From NCBI RefSeq assembly GCF_041906005.1, contig NZ_JAYRJY010000002.1:186001-250000 (forward strand): a stretch of 64,000 nt of DNA, in the 5' to 3' direction. Origin of the DNA: Ferrovibrio sp041906005 (GTDB lineage: Bacteria > Pseudomonadota > Alphaproteobacteria > Ferrovibrionales > Ferrovibrionaceae). The number at the start of each line of letters is the position of its first letter. The first letter of the stretch is position 1. The notes under the pieces were generated by a model. The model worked only from the letters and a program-made list of their open reading frames with translations. It searched no databases and was not told the DNA's origin. The position numbers were made by a program, and so were the translations under genes. Below are positions 51,638 through 60,444 of the stretch, in pieces.

Positions 51638-51741
51638 CGGCGGATCAGTTACACCGCCTACGGATCATGAACAGCTTGAATTAACGCACGGAAAGGCGAT
51701 TTATAAACACGTCGAGGTCGTATGGCGTGGAGGTTTATCCA

Positions 51742-52296
51742 ATGCAACGACCCAATTATGCCAAGCTTCATCAGCGTTTTTCCTGGCTGAGGGATTATCT
51801 GGCGCAAGCGGCTCCGCCGGGCCGTCTGCCCGGCCGGCAGGATATCGACCCGACGAAACTGAAAGCGCTGCTGCCCTTCATCAATCTTGTCGATGTGGAA
51901 CGTCATGGCGAAGGCCTGCGGTTCCGCTTTCGCCTGACCGGCACGCTGCAAACCGAAGTGGCCGGCCGCGAGATCAGCGGCCGCTATGTCGAGGATGCGG
52001 TGCTGCCGCAATATGTGGAGCGTATCCGCAACAACATGCGTAAATGCGTCACCACCGGCAAACCGGTCTACGACCGTTTTCCGATGCCGCATCCCGAGCG
52101 GGATTTCATCGATACCGAGCGGGTGTATTTTCCGCTGGCGCGCGATGGCGAAACCGTCGACATGCTGCTCATCCTGAATGACTACCCGCAAGAGGAAGAC
52201 GATAGGCGGGAAGCCTCACCGGAGCGGCGGGAAAACAGGCCCGCCCCGGGCCAGGAATCAAACGCGGGCCAGGAATCAAAAACGCCGGCACAGTGA
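51742..52296 (+). CDS. PAS-domain protein of the PAS_5 type
   Basis: A 184-residue single-domain protein. The core reads LKALLPFINLVDVERHGEGL, RFRFRLTGTLQTEVAGREIS, YVERIRNNMRKCVTTGKPVY and ERVYFPLARDGETVDMLLIL, the pattern of alphaproteobacterial PAS_5 (DUF1488-like) proteins. The last 35 residues are charged and unstructured. There is no output domain, so any signalling is by partner binding. The ATG at 51742 follows GGAGG by 8 bp, better than the GTG five codons upstream. The stop lies within the terminator shared with the cold-shock gene. Confidence 0.75.
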   Translation: MQRPNYAKLHQRFSWLRDYLAQAAPPGRLPGRQDIDPTKLKALLPFINLVDVERHGEGLRFRFRLTGTLQTEVAGREISGRYVEDAVLPQYVERIRNNMRKCVTTGKPVYDRFPMPHPERDFIDTERVYFPLARDGETVDMLLILNDYPQEEDDRREASPERRENRPAPGQESNAGQESKTPAQ

Positions 52297-52312
52297 CCTG
52301 CGCCGGCGTTTT
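52278..52312. terminator. Bidirectional terminator overlapping the PAS gene stop
   Basis: An 11-bp stem (AAAACGCCGGC/GCCGGCGTTTT) with a 12-nt loop that contains the TGA of the PAS gene (52294-52296). T-runs on both strands allow termination of the PAS gene and of the convergent cold-shock gene, which ends at 52353. Confidence 0.8.
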
Positions 52313-52352
52313 GAAGGATCGCGTAAAATCCCGACGTGTCGTTGCGCGTATC

Positions 52353-53033
52353 TCAGTCCTTGCGGATCTCGGCGACCTGCGGGCCTTTGGGGCCCTGGCC
52401 GATGCGCACGCGCACGGAATCGCCCGGCTGCAATTCGTTGATGCCCTCGCGGCGCAGCACTTCCATATGGACGAAGATGTCCTGCTGGCCGTCGCCGCGC
52501 GACACGAAGCCATAGCCCTTCACGGCATTGAACCACTTGACCTTGGCTTCGAAGAAATCGCCCTGGGCCACAACCGACGGGAAGCGCGGTGCACGGTCTC
52601 CCCCGAAACCGCCTCCGCCAAACCCGCCGCGGTCGCCGCCGAAACGGTCGCCACCACCAAAACCGCCCCGGTCGCCGCCGAAACGGTCATTGCCGCCGAA
52701 ACGCGGCTGACGCGGCGGACGCGGGCCGCGATCACCGAAGCCGCCGCCCATGCCGCCACCGCCCGGGCCACGCGATGGCGAGGCCGTGCTGGTATCGACA
52801 TTGAGGACGCGGATCGCCTGCATGCCTTTCGGCCTGCGGGCAACCTCGAGCGTCACGGTCGCGCCTTCTTCGATGCTTTCGTATCCGGCCTGACGCAGGC
52901 AGGACAGGTGCAGGAACACGTCACCGGAATTGTCGTCTGGACTGACGAAACCAAACCCTTTGACGGCGTTGAACCACTTAACTTTGCCAGAAATCTTGAT
53001 GATTTCCGCGTCGCCGAAGCCCCCTTGATCCAC
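52353..53033 (-). CDS. Two-domain cold-shock protein with glycine-rich linker
   Basis: A 226-residue RNA chaperone with two CspA-type OB folds. The first (about 12-78) has GKVKWFNAVKGFGFVSPDD and DVFLHLSCL; the second (about 160-225) has AKVKWFNAVKGYGFVSRGDG and DIFVHMEVL. RNP1/RNP2 aromatics are intact in both. The linker (about 90-150) is made of RFGGDRGGFGGG-type repeats, like RGG boxes, and gives a repetitive DNA stretch at about 52600-52760. Double cold-shock proteins are common in alphaproteobacteria; the RGG linker suggests RNA binding or condensation. Confidence 0.93.
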   Translation of the reverse strand: MDQGGFGDAEIIKISGKVKWFNAVKGFGFVSPDDNSGDVFLHLSCLRQAGYESIEEGATVTLEVARRPKGMQAIRVLNVDTSTASPSRGPGGGGMGGGFGDRGPRPPRQPRFGGNDRFGGDRGGFGGGDRFGGDRGGFGGGGFGGDRAPRFPSVVAQGDFFEAKVKWFNAVKGYGFVSRGDGQQDIFVHMEVLRREGINELQPGDSVRVRIGQGPKGPQVAEIRKD

Positions 53034-53142
53034 TCTTTTAATCCTTCAATAGCCGCACTACGCCCCTCAGCCTAACACCATTTTTGGGGACTGCCAAAAC
53101 GATTCTAACAAGGCGTGCGGTGGGTTAGCCCCGACTTTGGAC

Positions 53143-53919
53143 TCAGATGGTAGGTCCTTCGACCCGGCGTTTCGGACGCCAGCGGGTGACCGAGCGGCCA
53201 TCGGCAGTGAAGCGGACTTCCTGGCTATCCGGCGGCGCCGCGCGCAGATGGCCGGCGGCTTCCTGCACCGATGCGGTGCGCGCAGGCACCGAAGCCGGGG
53301 CCGCTGCCGGAACCGATCCCTGGGGCGAAGACTGTGTCGGTGTCTTGGCCGGCTGGCCCTGCATGGCACGGGTCAGGGCATGAGTGGCACCGCGACCGCC
53401 GGAATGTTGTGCGATTTTCGCCCGCACCGCTTCCTCGAAGGGCGGCAGCTCGACCTTGGAGCGCGTGGTCGGGGCGGCATGACCCGCCTTGCCCGTGCTC
53501 TTGGCCGGATGGCTGCGGTGGGTCTCGACATGGACCTCGCTGCCCGGACCGTTCTCCTGCGCCCGACGCCAGGCCGGATCGCCGACGACCAGTTTATGCA
53601 GGGCGATGGCCGGCAGCGCCCCGAAGCGTTTCCAGAAACCGTCGAGGAAAGCTTCCGCCGTCTCGCTCAGGCTCGGCGACCAGGGATTCTCGATACCGGC
53701 CTGGAAGACAAGGTCGAGCGTGGGTTCGATCGGGCCGTCCTCGCCCACCAGGAAAGTGGCCGGCATCAGCTTGGCACCCTCGCGGGCGATGGCATAATGA
53801 GCCTGGGCGAGATAGAGCAGCCAGCGCAGCTTGGGCAGCGACATGGCAATACGTTCCGTGGCCGCGCGTTCAAGCAGCCAGAAACTGACATCGATACCGG
53901 ATCGCGTTGCGGGGACCAT
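53143..53919 (-). CDS. Panacea-like (DUF4065) domain protein with disordered tail
   Basis: A 258-residue protein. Its first 120 residues resemble the Panacea antitoxin fold: SFWLLERAATERIAMSLPKL, RWLLYLAQAHYAIAREGAKL and FLVGEDGPIEPTLDLVFQAG, where LxxLLYLAQAHY and a GP(I/V)xP turn are the hallmarks. The rest is proline/alanine-rich with VRFTADGRSVTRWRPKRRVE at the end. Panacea proteins are antitoxins in varied toxin-antitoxin pairs, but no toxin gene is adjacent, so this could be a domesticated housekeeping form. AGGGG lies 5 bp before the ATG. Confidence 0.55.
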   Translation of the reverse strand: MVPATRSGIDVSFWLLERAATERIAMSLPKLRWLLYLAQAHYAIAREGAKLMPATFLVGEDGPIEPTLDLVFQAGIENPWSPSLSETAEAFLDGFWKRFGALPAIALHKLVVGDPAWRRAQENGPGSEVHVETHRSHPAKSTGKAGHAAPTTRSKVELPPFEEAVRAKIAQHSGGRGATHALTRAMQGQPAKTPTQSSPQGSVPAAAPASVPARTASVQEAAGHLRAAPPDSQEVRFTADGRSVTRWRPKRRVEGPTI

Positions 53920-54049
53920 GGTCGCCCCTATTCCCTCATCCAGACCTGAACCTAGTTATCGCAAACCTAGGCGGCTAAGCTTAACAGCTCGTGAATCGAT
54001 TGCCCCACGAATCTGCCCGTAATTATGTAGCGTTTTCTGGAGATTTGCC

Positions 54050-54679
54050 ATGGAACTGACCGGCGAACAGCTTATTCCCGCCCCCCGGGCCAAGGTCTGG
54101 GATGCCCTCTACGATCCCGACATCCTGCGCCAGTGCATTGCCGGCTGCGAAACCGTCACCAAGACCTCGGACACCGAATTCGAGGCCACCGTCCAGGTCA
54201 AGGTCGGCCCGGTAAAGGCAAAATTCAAGGGCAAGGTGACCCTAACCGATCTCGATCCGCCGAACAGTTGCACCATCCAGGGCGAGGCCCAGGGCGGCGT
54301 CGCCGCCGGCTTTGGCAAAGGCAATGCCAAGGTGCAACTGGCCGATGCCCAAATTGACGGTGCCCCGGGTGGCGCCACGAAACTGACCTACAGCGTGCAG
54401 GCCCAGGTGGGCGGCAAACTGGCCCAGATCGGCGCCCGCCTGATCGACGGCGTCGCCGCCAAGATGGCCGAGGACTTCTTCGCCAAGTTCAACCAGATCG
54501 TTGCCGCACCGCAAGAACAGGGCACGGCACCTGCCGCAGGGGCCGCCGAAGTGGAAGCGACGCCGCCTGCTGCAGCGCAACCTGCAGCACCGGTCACCGG
54601 CGGGATACCAAGCTGGCTGTGGATCGCCGGCCTGATCGTGATCGTATGCGCAGCAACGGTCCTCGTTCTGCGGGGCTGA
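54050..54679 (+). CDS. coxG: Carbon monoxide dehydrogenase subunit G-like protein (SRPBCC, CoxG)
   Basis: A 209-residue protein: an SRPBCC/CoxG domain (MELTGEQLIPAPRAKVWDAL, CIAGCETVTKTSDTEFEATV, KFKGKVTLTDLDPPNSCTIQ), a proline/alanine linker and a C-terminal membrane helix (SWLWIAGLIVIVCAATVLVL). CoxG recruits aerobic Mo-hydroxylases to the membrane and may aid cofactor insertion. It is 126 bp upstream of the coxS gene, in the same direction. Confidence 0.9.
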   Translation: MELTGEQLIPAPRAKVWDALYDPDILRQCIAGCETVTKTSDTEFEATVQVKVGPVKAKFKGKVTLTDLDPPNSCTIQGEAQGGVAAGFGKGNAKVQLADAQIDGAPGGATKLTYSVQAQVGGKLAQIGARLIDGVAAKMAEDFFAKFNQIVAAPQEQGTAPAAGAAEVEATPPAAAQPAAPVTGGIPSWLWIAGLIVIVCAATVLVLRG

Positions 54680-54805
54680 GATATTTTCCACAGCCTTGAG
54701 CGGCTTCGCCGTTTTGCAACTTGACGCCCTTCGCGCGTTTCGCCCACTCTCTTGTCCGGGTAAAGCGCGCGCTATCTTCTGCTCCGCGCTTGATGGGAGG
54801 AAAGC

Positions 54806-55276
54806 ATGACCATTTCCGTGACGATGACCGTCAACGGCCAGTCGGTGACGCGCGAGGTTGAACCGCGCACCCTGCTCGTTCAGTTCCTGCGTGACCATTT
54901 GAACATGACCGGCACGCATGTCGGCTGCGATACCAGCCAGTGCGGCGCCTGCGTCGTGCATGTGAACGGCAACAGCGTGAAATCCTGCACGATCCTGGCC
55001 GCGCAGGCCCAGGGCGCCAAGGTCACCACCATCGAGGGCCTGGCCAAGGACGGCAAGCTGCATCCGATGCAGGAAGCCTTCCGCGAACATCACGCCCTGC
55101 AATGCGGCTTCTGCACGCCGGGCATGATCATGAGCGCCATCGACCTGGTGCAGCGTAATCCCAACCCGAGCGAAGAAACCGTTCGCCACGAGCTGGAAGG
55201 CAATCTCTGCCGTTGCACCGGCTATCACAACATCGTCAAGGCCGTGATGGCCGGGGCACAGGCAATGCGGGGGTAA
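54806..55276 (+). CDS. coxS: Molybdenum hydroxylase small (2Fe-2S) subunit
   Basis: The 156-residue iron-sulfur subunit that passes electrons from the Mo centre to the flavin. Plant-type [2Fe-2S] cysteines are in GCDTSQCGACVVHVNG and the second, alpha-helical cluster in QCGFCTPGMIMSA and LCRCTGYHNIVKAV. GGGAGG precedes the ATG. The gene is followed after 5 bp by the large subunit. Confidence 0.95.
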   Translation: MTISVTMTVNGQSVTREVEPRTLLVQFLRDHLNMTGTHVGCDTSQCGACVVHVNGNSVKSCTILAAQAQGAKVTTIEGLAKDGKLHPMQEAFREHHALQCGFCTPGMIMSAIDLVQRNPNPSEETVRHELEGNLCRCTGYHNIVKAVMAGAQAMRG

Positions 55277-55281
55277 GCGTC

Positions 55282-57654
55282 ATGACAAACCAGGGCATCG
55301 GTCAGTCCGTACGTCGTAAAGAAGATTTCCGCTTCATTACCGGTCAGGGGCATTACACCGACGATATCAATCGCCCTGGCCAGCTCTATGCCGCTTTCCT
55401 GCGCTCGCCACATGCCTTCGCCAAGATCCGCGCGATCCGCGCCGATGCGGCGAAGAAGATGCCGGGCGTGGTGGCCGTCTTCACCGGGCAGGACGTGGCG
55501 GCCGACAAGGTCGGCGGCCTGATCTGCGGCTGGACCGTCAAGGACAAGAAGGGCGAGCCGCACAAGGCGCCGAAACACGACATCATCGCCGTCGACCATG
55601 TGCGCCATGTGGGCGACCAGGTGGCGGTGGTGATCGCCGAAAGCCTGACCCAGGCCAAGGACGCCGTCGAAGCCATCGAGGTGGATTACGACGTGCTGAC
55701 GCCGGTGGTGGATGTGGTGAGCGCGCTGAAGCCCGGTGCGCCGCAGGTGCATGCCGATGCACCCGGCAATCTCTGCTATGACTGGGATTTCGGCGACAAG
55801 GCCGCCACCGAGGCCGCTTTCGCCAAGGCCGCCCATGTCACCAAGATCGATCTGGTGAACAACCGCCTGTCGCCCAACCCGATGGAACCGCGCAGCGCCA
55901 TCGCCGAATACGATCCGGGCGCCGACACCACCACGGTCTACACCACCTCGCAGAACCCGCATGTGCTGCGGCTGATCCTGTGCGCCTTCGTCTTCGGCCT
56001 GCCCGAGAGCAAGGTGCGCGTGATCGCGCCCGATGTGGGCGGCGGCTTCGGCTCGAAGATCTTCAACTATCCCGAAGAGACCGTCTGCTTCTGGGCGGCG
56101 CGCAAGCTGAAGAAGCCGGTGAAATGGACCTCGGACCGCACCGAGGCCTTCCTCACCGATGCCCATGGCCGCGACCATGTCACCCATGCCGAGCTTGCCA
56201 TTGACAAGGATGGCAAGTTCCTGGCCCTGCGCGTGGACACCAAGGCGAATATGGGCGCGTATCTGTCCACCTTCGCGTCCGCCGTGCCGACCTATCTCTA
56301 TGCCCTGCTGCTGGCCGGGCAATACACCACGCCGGCCGTCTATGCCGAGGTGAAGGCGGTGTTCACCAACACCACGCCGGTGGATGCCTATCGCGGCGCC
56401 GGCCGGCCGGAAGCGACCTATGTGGTCGAGCGCATCGTGGAAGCTGCGGCGCGCGAACTGAAGATGGACCCCGTCGAACTGCGCAAGAAGAATTTCGTGC
56501 CGGTCGATGCCTTCCCGTACCAGACGCCGGTCGCCTGCGTGTATGACAGCGGCCAGTATGCCAAGGCGCTGGATGAAGCCTGCAAGGCGGCCGACTATGC
56601 CGGTTTTGCCAAGCGCAAGGCGGAATCCGCCAGGAGGGGCAAGCTGCGCGGCATCGGTTTCTGCGCCTATATCGAAGCCTGCGGCATAGCGCCCTCCAGC
56701 GTGGTGGGCTCGCTTGGCGCCGGCGTCGGCCTGTGGGAGTCGGGCCAGATCCGCTTCAACGCCACCGGCACGGTGTTCGTCTATACCGGCTCGCACAGCC
56801 ATGGCCAGGGCCATGAAACGACCTTCGCCCAGATCGTCTCCGACAAGCTGGGCGTGCCGCTCGAGAATATCGAGGTGGTGCATGGTGACACGGCCCAGGT
56901 GCCGATGGGCATGGGCACCTACGGCTCGCGGTCGCTGGCCGTGGGCGGCTCGGCGCTGATGCGTGCCGCCGACAAGATCATCGAGAAAGGCAAGAAGATC
57001 GCCGCCCATCTGATGGAAGCCTCGGTGGACGACGTGGTGTTCGACAAGGGCACCTTCTCGGTGAAGGGCACCGACAAACAGGTGCCGATGGCGCAGGTGG
57101 CCTTCACGGCTTACGTGCCGCACAACTACCCGGCCGACCTGGAGCCGGGCCTGGAAGCCAGTGCCTTCTACGATCCGGCCAACTTCACCTTCCCCGCCGG
57201 CGTGCATATCGCCGAGGTGGAGATCGACAGCGACACCGGCGTCACCACCGTGGCGAACTGGGTGGCGGTGGACGATTTCGGCAAGGTGATCAATCCGATG
57301 ATCGTCGAGGGCCAGGTGCATGGCGGCATCGCCCAGGGCATCGGCCAGGCATTGCTGGAAGGCGTGGTCTACGATCCCGAAAGCGGCCAGCTGCTGACTG
57401 CGTCGTTCCTGGATTACTGCATGCCGCGCGCCGACAATCTGCCGAGCTACAAGGTCGGCATGATCGAGACGCCCTGCCCGCATAATCCGCTGGGCGTGAA
57501 GGGCTGCGGCGAAGCCGGCGCAATTGCCGCGCCGGCCGCGCTGATGAATGCCATTACCGATGCGCTCGGCACCGAGGATATCACCATGCCGGCGACGCCG
57601 CTGAAGGTCTGGAAGGTGATCCAGAGCCGTCACCTGGCCGCCGCCGCCGAATAG
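55282..57654 (+). CDS. coxL: Molybdenum hydroxylase large subunit, form II (CoxL-like)
   Basis: The 790-residue Mo-cofactor subunit. The MCD-binding and active-site regions are intact, with PDVGGGFGSKI, the loop AYRGAGR at residues 369-375 and GCGEAGAIAAPAALM holding the catalytic glutamate near the C-terminus. True (form I) CO dehydrogenase has AYRCSFR with a Cu-bound cysteine; AYRGAGR defines form II, so CO oxidation is not expected. A purine, aldehyde or N-heterocycle is a likelier substrate. The start was set at 55282, after the coxS stop; the upstream frame is not homologous. Confidence 0.92.
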   Translation: MTNQGIGQSVRRKEDFRFITGQGHYTDDINRPGQLYAAFLRSPHAFAKIRAIRADAAKKMPGVVAVFTGQDVAADKVGGLICGWTVKDKKGEPHKAPKHDIIAVDHVRHVGDQVAVVIAESLTQAKDAVEAIEVDYDVLTPVVDVVSALKPGAPQVHADAPGNLCYDWDFGDKAATEAAFAKAAHVTKIDLVNNRLSPNPMEPRSAIAEYDPGADTTTVYTTSQNPHVLRLILCAFVFGLPESKVRVIAPDVGGGFGSKIFNYPEETVCFWAARKLKKPVKWTSDRTEAFLTDAHGRDHVTHAELAIDKDGKFLALRVDTKANMGAYLSTFASAVPTYLYALLLAGQYTTPAVYAEVKAVFTNTTPVDAYRGAGRPEATYVVERIVEAAARELKMDPVELRKKNFVPVDAFPYQTPVACVYDSGQYAKALDEACKAADYAGFAKRKAESARRGKLRGIGFCAYIEACGIAPSSVVGSLGAGVGLWESGQIRFNATGTVFVYTGSHSHGQGHETTFAQIVSDKLGVPLENIEVVHGDTAQVPMGMGTYGSRSLAVGGSALMRAADKIIEKGKKIAAHLMEASVDDVVFDKGTFSVKGTDKQVPMAQVAFTAYVPHNYPADLEPGLEASAFYDPANFTFPAGVHIAEVEIDSDTGVTTVANWVAVDDFGKVINPMIVEGQVHGGIAQGIGQALLEGVVYDPESGQLLTASFLDYCMPRADNLPSYKVGMIETPCPHNPLGVKGCGEAGAIAAPAALMNAITDALGTEDITMPATPLKVWKVIQSRHLAAAAE

Positions 57655-57673
57655 AGTTCAGAGGAGAAGCCCC

Positions 57674-58471
57674 ATGTATGCGTTCAATTACCATCGTCCG
57701 GCCTCGCTGGCGGATGCCGCCAAGCTGCTCGGCAGCGCGACCGACGGCAAGTTCCTGGCCGGCGGCCAGACCCTGCTGCCGACCCTGAAGCAGCGCCTGG
57801 CCTCGCCATCCGACCTCGTCGACCTCAACGGCATCGCCGAGCTGAACGGCATCACCGTGTCGGGCGGCAGCGTCACCATCGGCGCCACTACGCGCCATGC
57901 TGCCGTCGCCGCCTCGGCCGAGGTGAAGAAGGCGATCCCCGCGCTGGCAAAACTGGCCGGCGGCATCGGCGACCCGCAGGTGCGCAACATGGGCACCATC
58001 GGGGGTTCGCTGGCCAACAACGACCCGGCGGCGGATTATCCCGGCGCCGTGCTGGGTCTGGGTGCCACGATCCACACCTCCAAGCGCAAGATCGCCGCTG
58101 ACGATTTCTTCACCGGCATGTTCGAGACCGCGCTGGAGGAAGGCGAGATCATCACCAAGGTGGAATTCCCCATCCCGAAGCGCGCCGGTTATGTGAAGTT
58201 CCCCAACCCGGCCTCGCGCTACGTGATGGTGGGCGCCTTCGTGGCCGAGACGGCGAACGGCGTGCGCGTTGCCATCAACGGTGCCGGCCCCTGCGTGTTC
58301 CGCCACAAGGAGATGGAAGCCGCGCTTTCGAAATCCTTCTCGGCCGATGCGCTGAAGGGCATCAAGACCGATCCAGGCAGCATGAACAACGACATCCATG
58401 CCAGCTCGGAATATCGCGCTCATCTGGTGGGCGTGATCGCCAAACGCGCCGTGCAGGCCGCGCTGGGCTGA
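57674..58471 (+). CDS. coxM: Molybdenum hydroxylase medium (FAD) subunit
   Basis: The 265-residue flavoprotein subunit: MYAFNYHRPASLADAAKLLG, the FAD-binding KFLAGGQTLLPTLKQRLASP, GDPQVRNMGTIGGSLANNDP and the C-terminal AHLVGVIAKRAVQAALG. It completes the S-L-M heterotrimer. GAGGAG precedes the ATG, 19 bp after coxL. No coxD/E/F maturation genes follow, so these must be elsewhere if needed. Confidence 0.95.
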   Translation: MYAFNYHRPASLADAAKLLGSATDGKFLAGGQTLLPTLKQRLASPSDLVDLNGIAELNGITVSGGSVTIGATTRHAAVAASAEVKKAIPALAKLAGGIGDPQVRNMGTIGGSLANNDPAADYPGAVLGLGATIHTSKRKIAADDFFTGMFETALEEGEIITKVEFPIPKRAGYVKFPNPASRYVMVGAFVAETANGVRVAINGAGPCVFRHKEMEAALSKSFSADALKGIKTDPGSMNNDIHASSEYRAHLVGVIAKRAVQAALG

Positions 58472-58495
58472 ACCACACCTATACTACGAAGACGC

Positions 58496-58522
58496 GAACG
58501 CCGGGCTTGTAGCCCGGCGTTC
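58496..58522. terminator. Hairpin between coxM and the cytochrome c gene
   Basis: A 12-bp perfect stem (GAACGCCGGGCT/AGCCCGGCGTTC) with a 3-nt TGT loop between converging stops. It lacks a T-run on the plus strand, so it may act as a bidirectional but weak terminator or transcript stabiliser. Confidence 0.65.
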
Positions 58523-58529
58523 TGCATTT

Positions 58530-59417
58530 CTAGCCCGCTTTTCCCGGCAGCGTCTTCAGATAAGCCAGCAGGGCCGCGATTTCGGCATCCGACATTTCCT
58601 GCAGGGAGTCGAAGGGCATCACCTTGATGGCGCTGCCATCGGGCCGCTTGCCGCTGCGCAGCATGGCCGCGAAGGATTCCGGCGTCGTATAACGCGCCAT
58701 CACAGGACCGGGGCGCAGGTCGGCAGCGGCCGGCCAGTCCGGCGGCGTGCCCGGAATCTTGCCGCCGCGTAGGCCCTCGCCATGGCAGCCCTGACACATG
58801 TTCGCCACATAGGCGCCCTGCGCGATCACGTCATCGCCCGCCACCGGCTGTGCCGGCGGCAGGCTGTGATCAATCTTCTCGGCGGCGTCCTTCAGGATGC
58901 CGGCCGCATACACGAACCGCACCGGCAGCGGCAGGCGGATCTCGCGCCGGTCATCCGTCACCGGCGGCAGGGCGCGGACGTAAGCGATCAGCGCGCCCAG
59001 ATCGGCATCGGTCATGCGGGTATAGTCTTCGCTGGGCATGATCAGCAGCGGCTGGCCGTTGCGGTTGAGGCCGTGGCGGATGGCACGCACCCAGTCGGCC
59101 GGCGCATAGGCCGCGGTCGGGCTGCCCTGCCCGAGCGTGATGTTCGGGCCTTTGACATGCAGGCCGTTGGGATCGTCAATGAAGACCTTGCCTGCACCGT
59201 CCCGGCCATGGCAGTCGGTGCAGCCGCGTGTCGCATACAGATAGCGGCCGCGTTCCAGCGCCACTGCATCTTCGGGCAGGCTGACCGGCCGGACATCGAT
59301 GCTGACGATACGATGCAGCTTCCGCTCGCTGGCCAGCTGGGCATACAGCGCGGCGCCGCCGACCAGTACGGCCAGGCCTGCAGCCACGCCGATGCCGATT
59401 TTGACGATCTTTTTCAT
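58530..59417 (-). CDS. Dihaem cytochrome c
   Basis: A 295-residue periplasmic or membrane-anchored electron carrier. The N-terminal helix IGIGVAAGLAVLVGGAALYA anchors it. Haem sites are RGCTDCHGRDGAG (about 65-80) and NMCQGCHGEGLRGG, with distal methionines probably in LLIMPSEDYTRMTD and IKVMPFDSLQEMSD. The fold resembles the dihaem subunits of alcohol/aldehyde or Mo-hydroxylase systems, and the location next to the coxSLM genes (convergent) suggests a possible electron acceptor, but they do not share a transcript. The start was set at 59417; the longer frame is an artefact. Confidence 0.88.
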   Translation of the reverse strand: MKKIVKIGIGVAAGLAVLVGGAALYAQLASERKLHRIVSIDVRPVSLPEDAVALERGRYLYATRGCTDCHGRDGAGKVFIDDPNGLHVKGPNITLGQGSPTAAYAPADWVRAIRHGLNRNGQPLLIMPSEDYTRMTDADLGALIAYVRALPPVTDDRREIRLPLPVRFVYAAGILKDAAEKIDHSLPPAQPVAGDDVIAQGAYVANMCQGCHGEGLRGGKIPGTPPDWPAAADLRPGPVMARYTTPESFAAMLRSGKRPDGSAIKVMPFDSLQEMSDAEIAALLAYLKTLPGKAG

Positions 59418-59440
59418 CTCGGGTCTTTTCTGTTTCGGGG

Positions 59441-60406
59441 TCAGGCGGCGCGGCGGCCGAATCGGTCGGCCAGCATGTCGATGGCACCGCGAAGTTTCAA
59501 CCGCAGACTCGGCCGGTGGCCCCAGTCGCTGGTGGCTGTCTTGATCTCGGTCCTGTGTGTGGCGGGGTCGATGGCGCCGCTGCCGGCGCCGATCTCGAAA
59601 TCGAATCCTGATGGCGTCGGTGCGTAGAAGGACACGGTGCCGTCGGGATCGGGATGCTGGCCCAGATCGAGGCTGGGCGCTATGCCTGCGGCCCGCGCGC
59701 GCTGCAGCGTCAGCCCGACATCGCGCAGGCGGTTGGCCTGCAGCATGAAATGCAGCAGCCGCTTGCGGCTCGGCACGGCGATCAGCGCCAGCGAATGGTG
59801 CCGGCGGTTGCAATGCAGGAAGGCGCCGTCGACCTTCATCGGCCCGATCCGGGTGTCGATGCGTTCGGTCAGCGCCAGTCCCAGCGCCTGCATGTAAAAG
59901 CGCTCCGCCGCCTCGGCCTGCCGTCCGACGGCCAGCACGGCATGGCCCAGGCCGAATTCTCCCGTGCAGAAGCCATCCGGCATCAGCTTGGAATGGAACG
60001 GCGCGGCGGCCTGTGGCAGGCCCACCACGGCCTCGTTGACCAGCCCGAGCGGATCGCGGAAACGCAGGCCGGCCTGTACATGCCGCGCGGCCAGGTCGGC
60101 TGCGCTGAAAGCCTCGACCGCCACGCCTGCCGCCACCAGCCGGGCCTGCAGGGCATGCAGTCCGGCCGCGCCGGCCAGCACCCAGCCCAGCACGGCAATG
60201 TCGTCGGTTTTTCCCGGCCGCAGCAGGATGCGCCATGCCGCCTCGTCGATCCGCAGGCCCAGCGCCTCGCCACCGTCATCCTCGGCCGGCTGACAGCCCA
60301 GGATGCGGATGGCGAAATCGCGCCAGGCCTCGGGCTGGCGCACCTCGAACACCAGATACCCCAGGCTCATGCCCGGGCGGCCTGTCTGCTGGATTTCCAG
60401 CTGCAT
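59441..60406 (-). CDS. Extradiol ring-cleavage dioxygenase-like VOC protein (BphC type)
   Basis: A 321-residue two-module VOC protein. The iron ligands of type I extradiol dioxygenases appear in place: His in FGLGHAVLAVG, His in RLLHFMLQAN and Glu in PSGFDFEIG. RIGPMKVDGAFLHCNRRHHS is the substrate-facing strand. It would cleave a catechol such as 2,3-dihydroxybiphenyl or a related ring; no hydratase or hydrolase of that pathway adjoins. GGGAGGG lies 7 bp before the chosen ATG. A start 12 codons later also fits the family. It is divergent from a TetR gene across operator-like repeats. Confidence 0.8.
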   Translation of the reverse strand: MQLEIQQTGRPGMSLGYLVFEVRQPEAWRDFAIRILGCQPAEDDGGEALGLRIDEAAWRILLRPGKTDDIAVLGWVLAGAAGLHALQARLVAAGVAVEAFSAADLAARHVQAGLRFRDPLGLVNEAVVGLPQAAAPFHSKLMPDGFCTGEFGLGHAVLAVGRQAEAAERFYMQALGLALTERIDTRIGPMKVDGAFLHCNRRHHSLALIAVPSRKRLLHFMLQANRLRDVGLTLQRARAAGIAPSLDLGQHPDPDGTVSFYAPTPSGFDFEIGAGSGAIDPATHRTEIKTATSDWGHRPSLRLKLRGAIDMLADRFGRRAA

Positions 60407-60444
60407 GGTCTTTCCCTCCCGCTAACCGATAGTTAAACTATTTA

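Noticed and set aside
52600..52770. CRISPR-like repetitive DNA
   Set aside because: The repeats encode the glycine-rich linker of the cold-shock protein, are irregular and have no spacers.
55225..57633. An 802-codon minus-strand open frame opposite coxL
   Set aside because: It mirrors codon bias of the high-G+C coxL gene; the translation is rich in His, Arg and Gly with no domain, while coxL is unambiguous.
54806..58471. A true aerobic carbon monoxide dehydrogenase
   Set aside because: The large-subunit loop is AYRGAGR, without the Cu-binding cysteine of form I enzymes.
58530..60236. Extended frame giving a 568-residue cytochrome c
   Set aside because: The extension is out-of-frame reading of the VOC gene; the cytochrome begins MKKIVKIGIG at 59417 with a normal membrane anchor.
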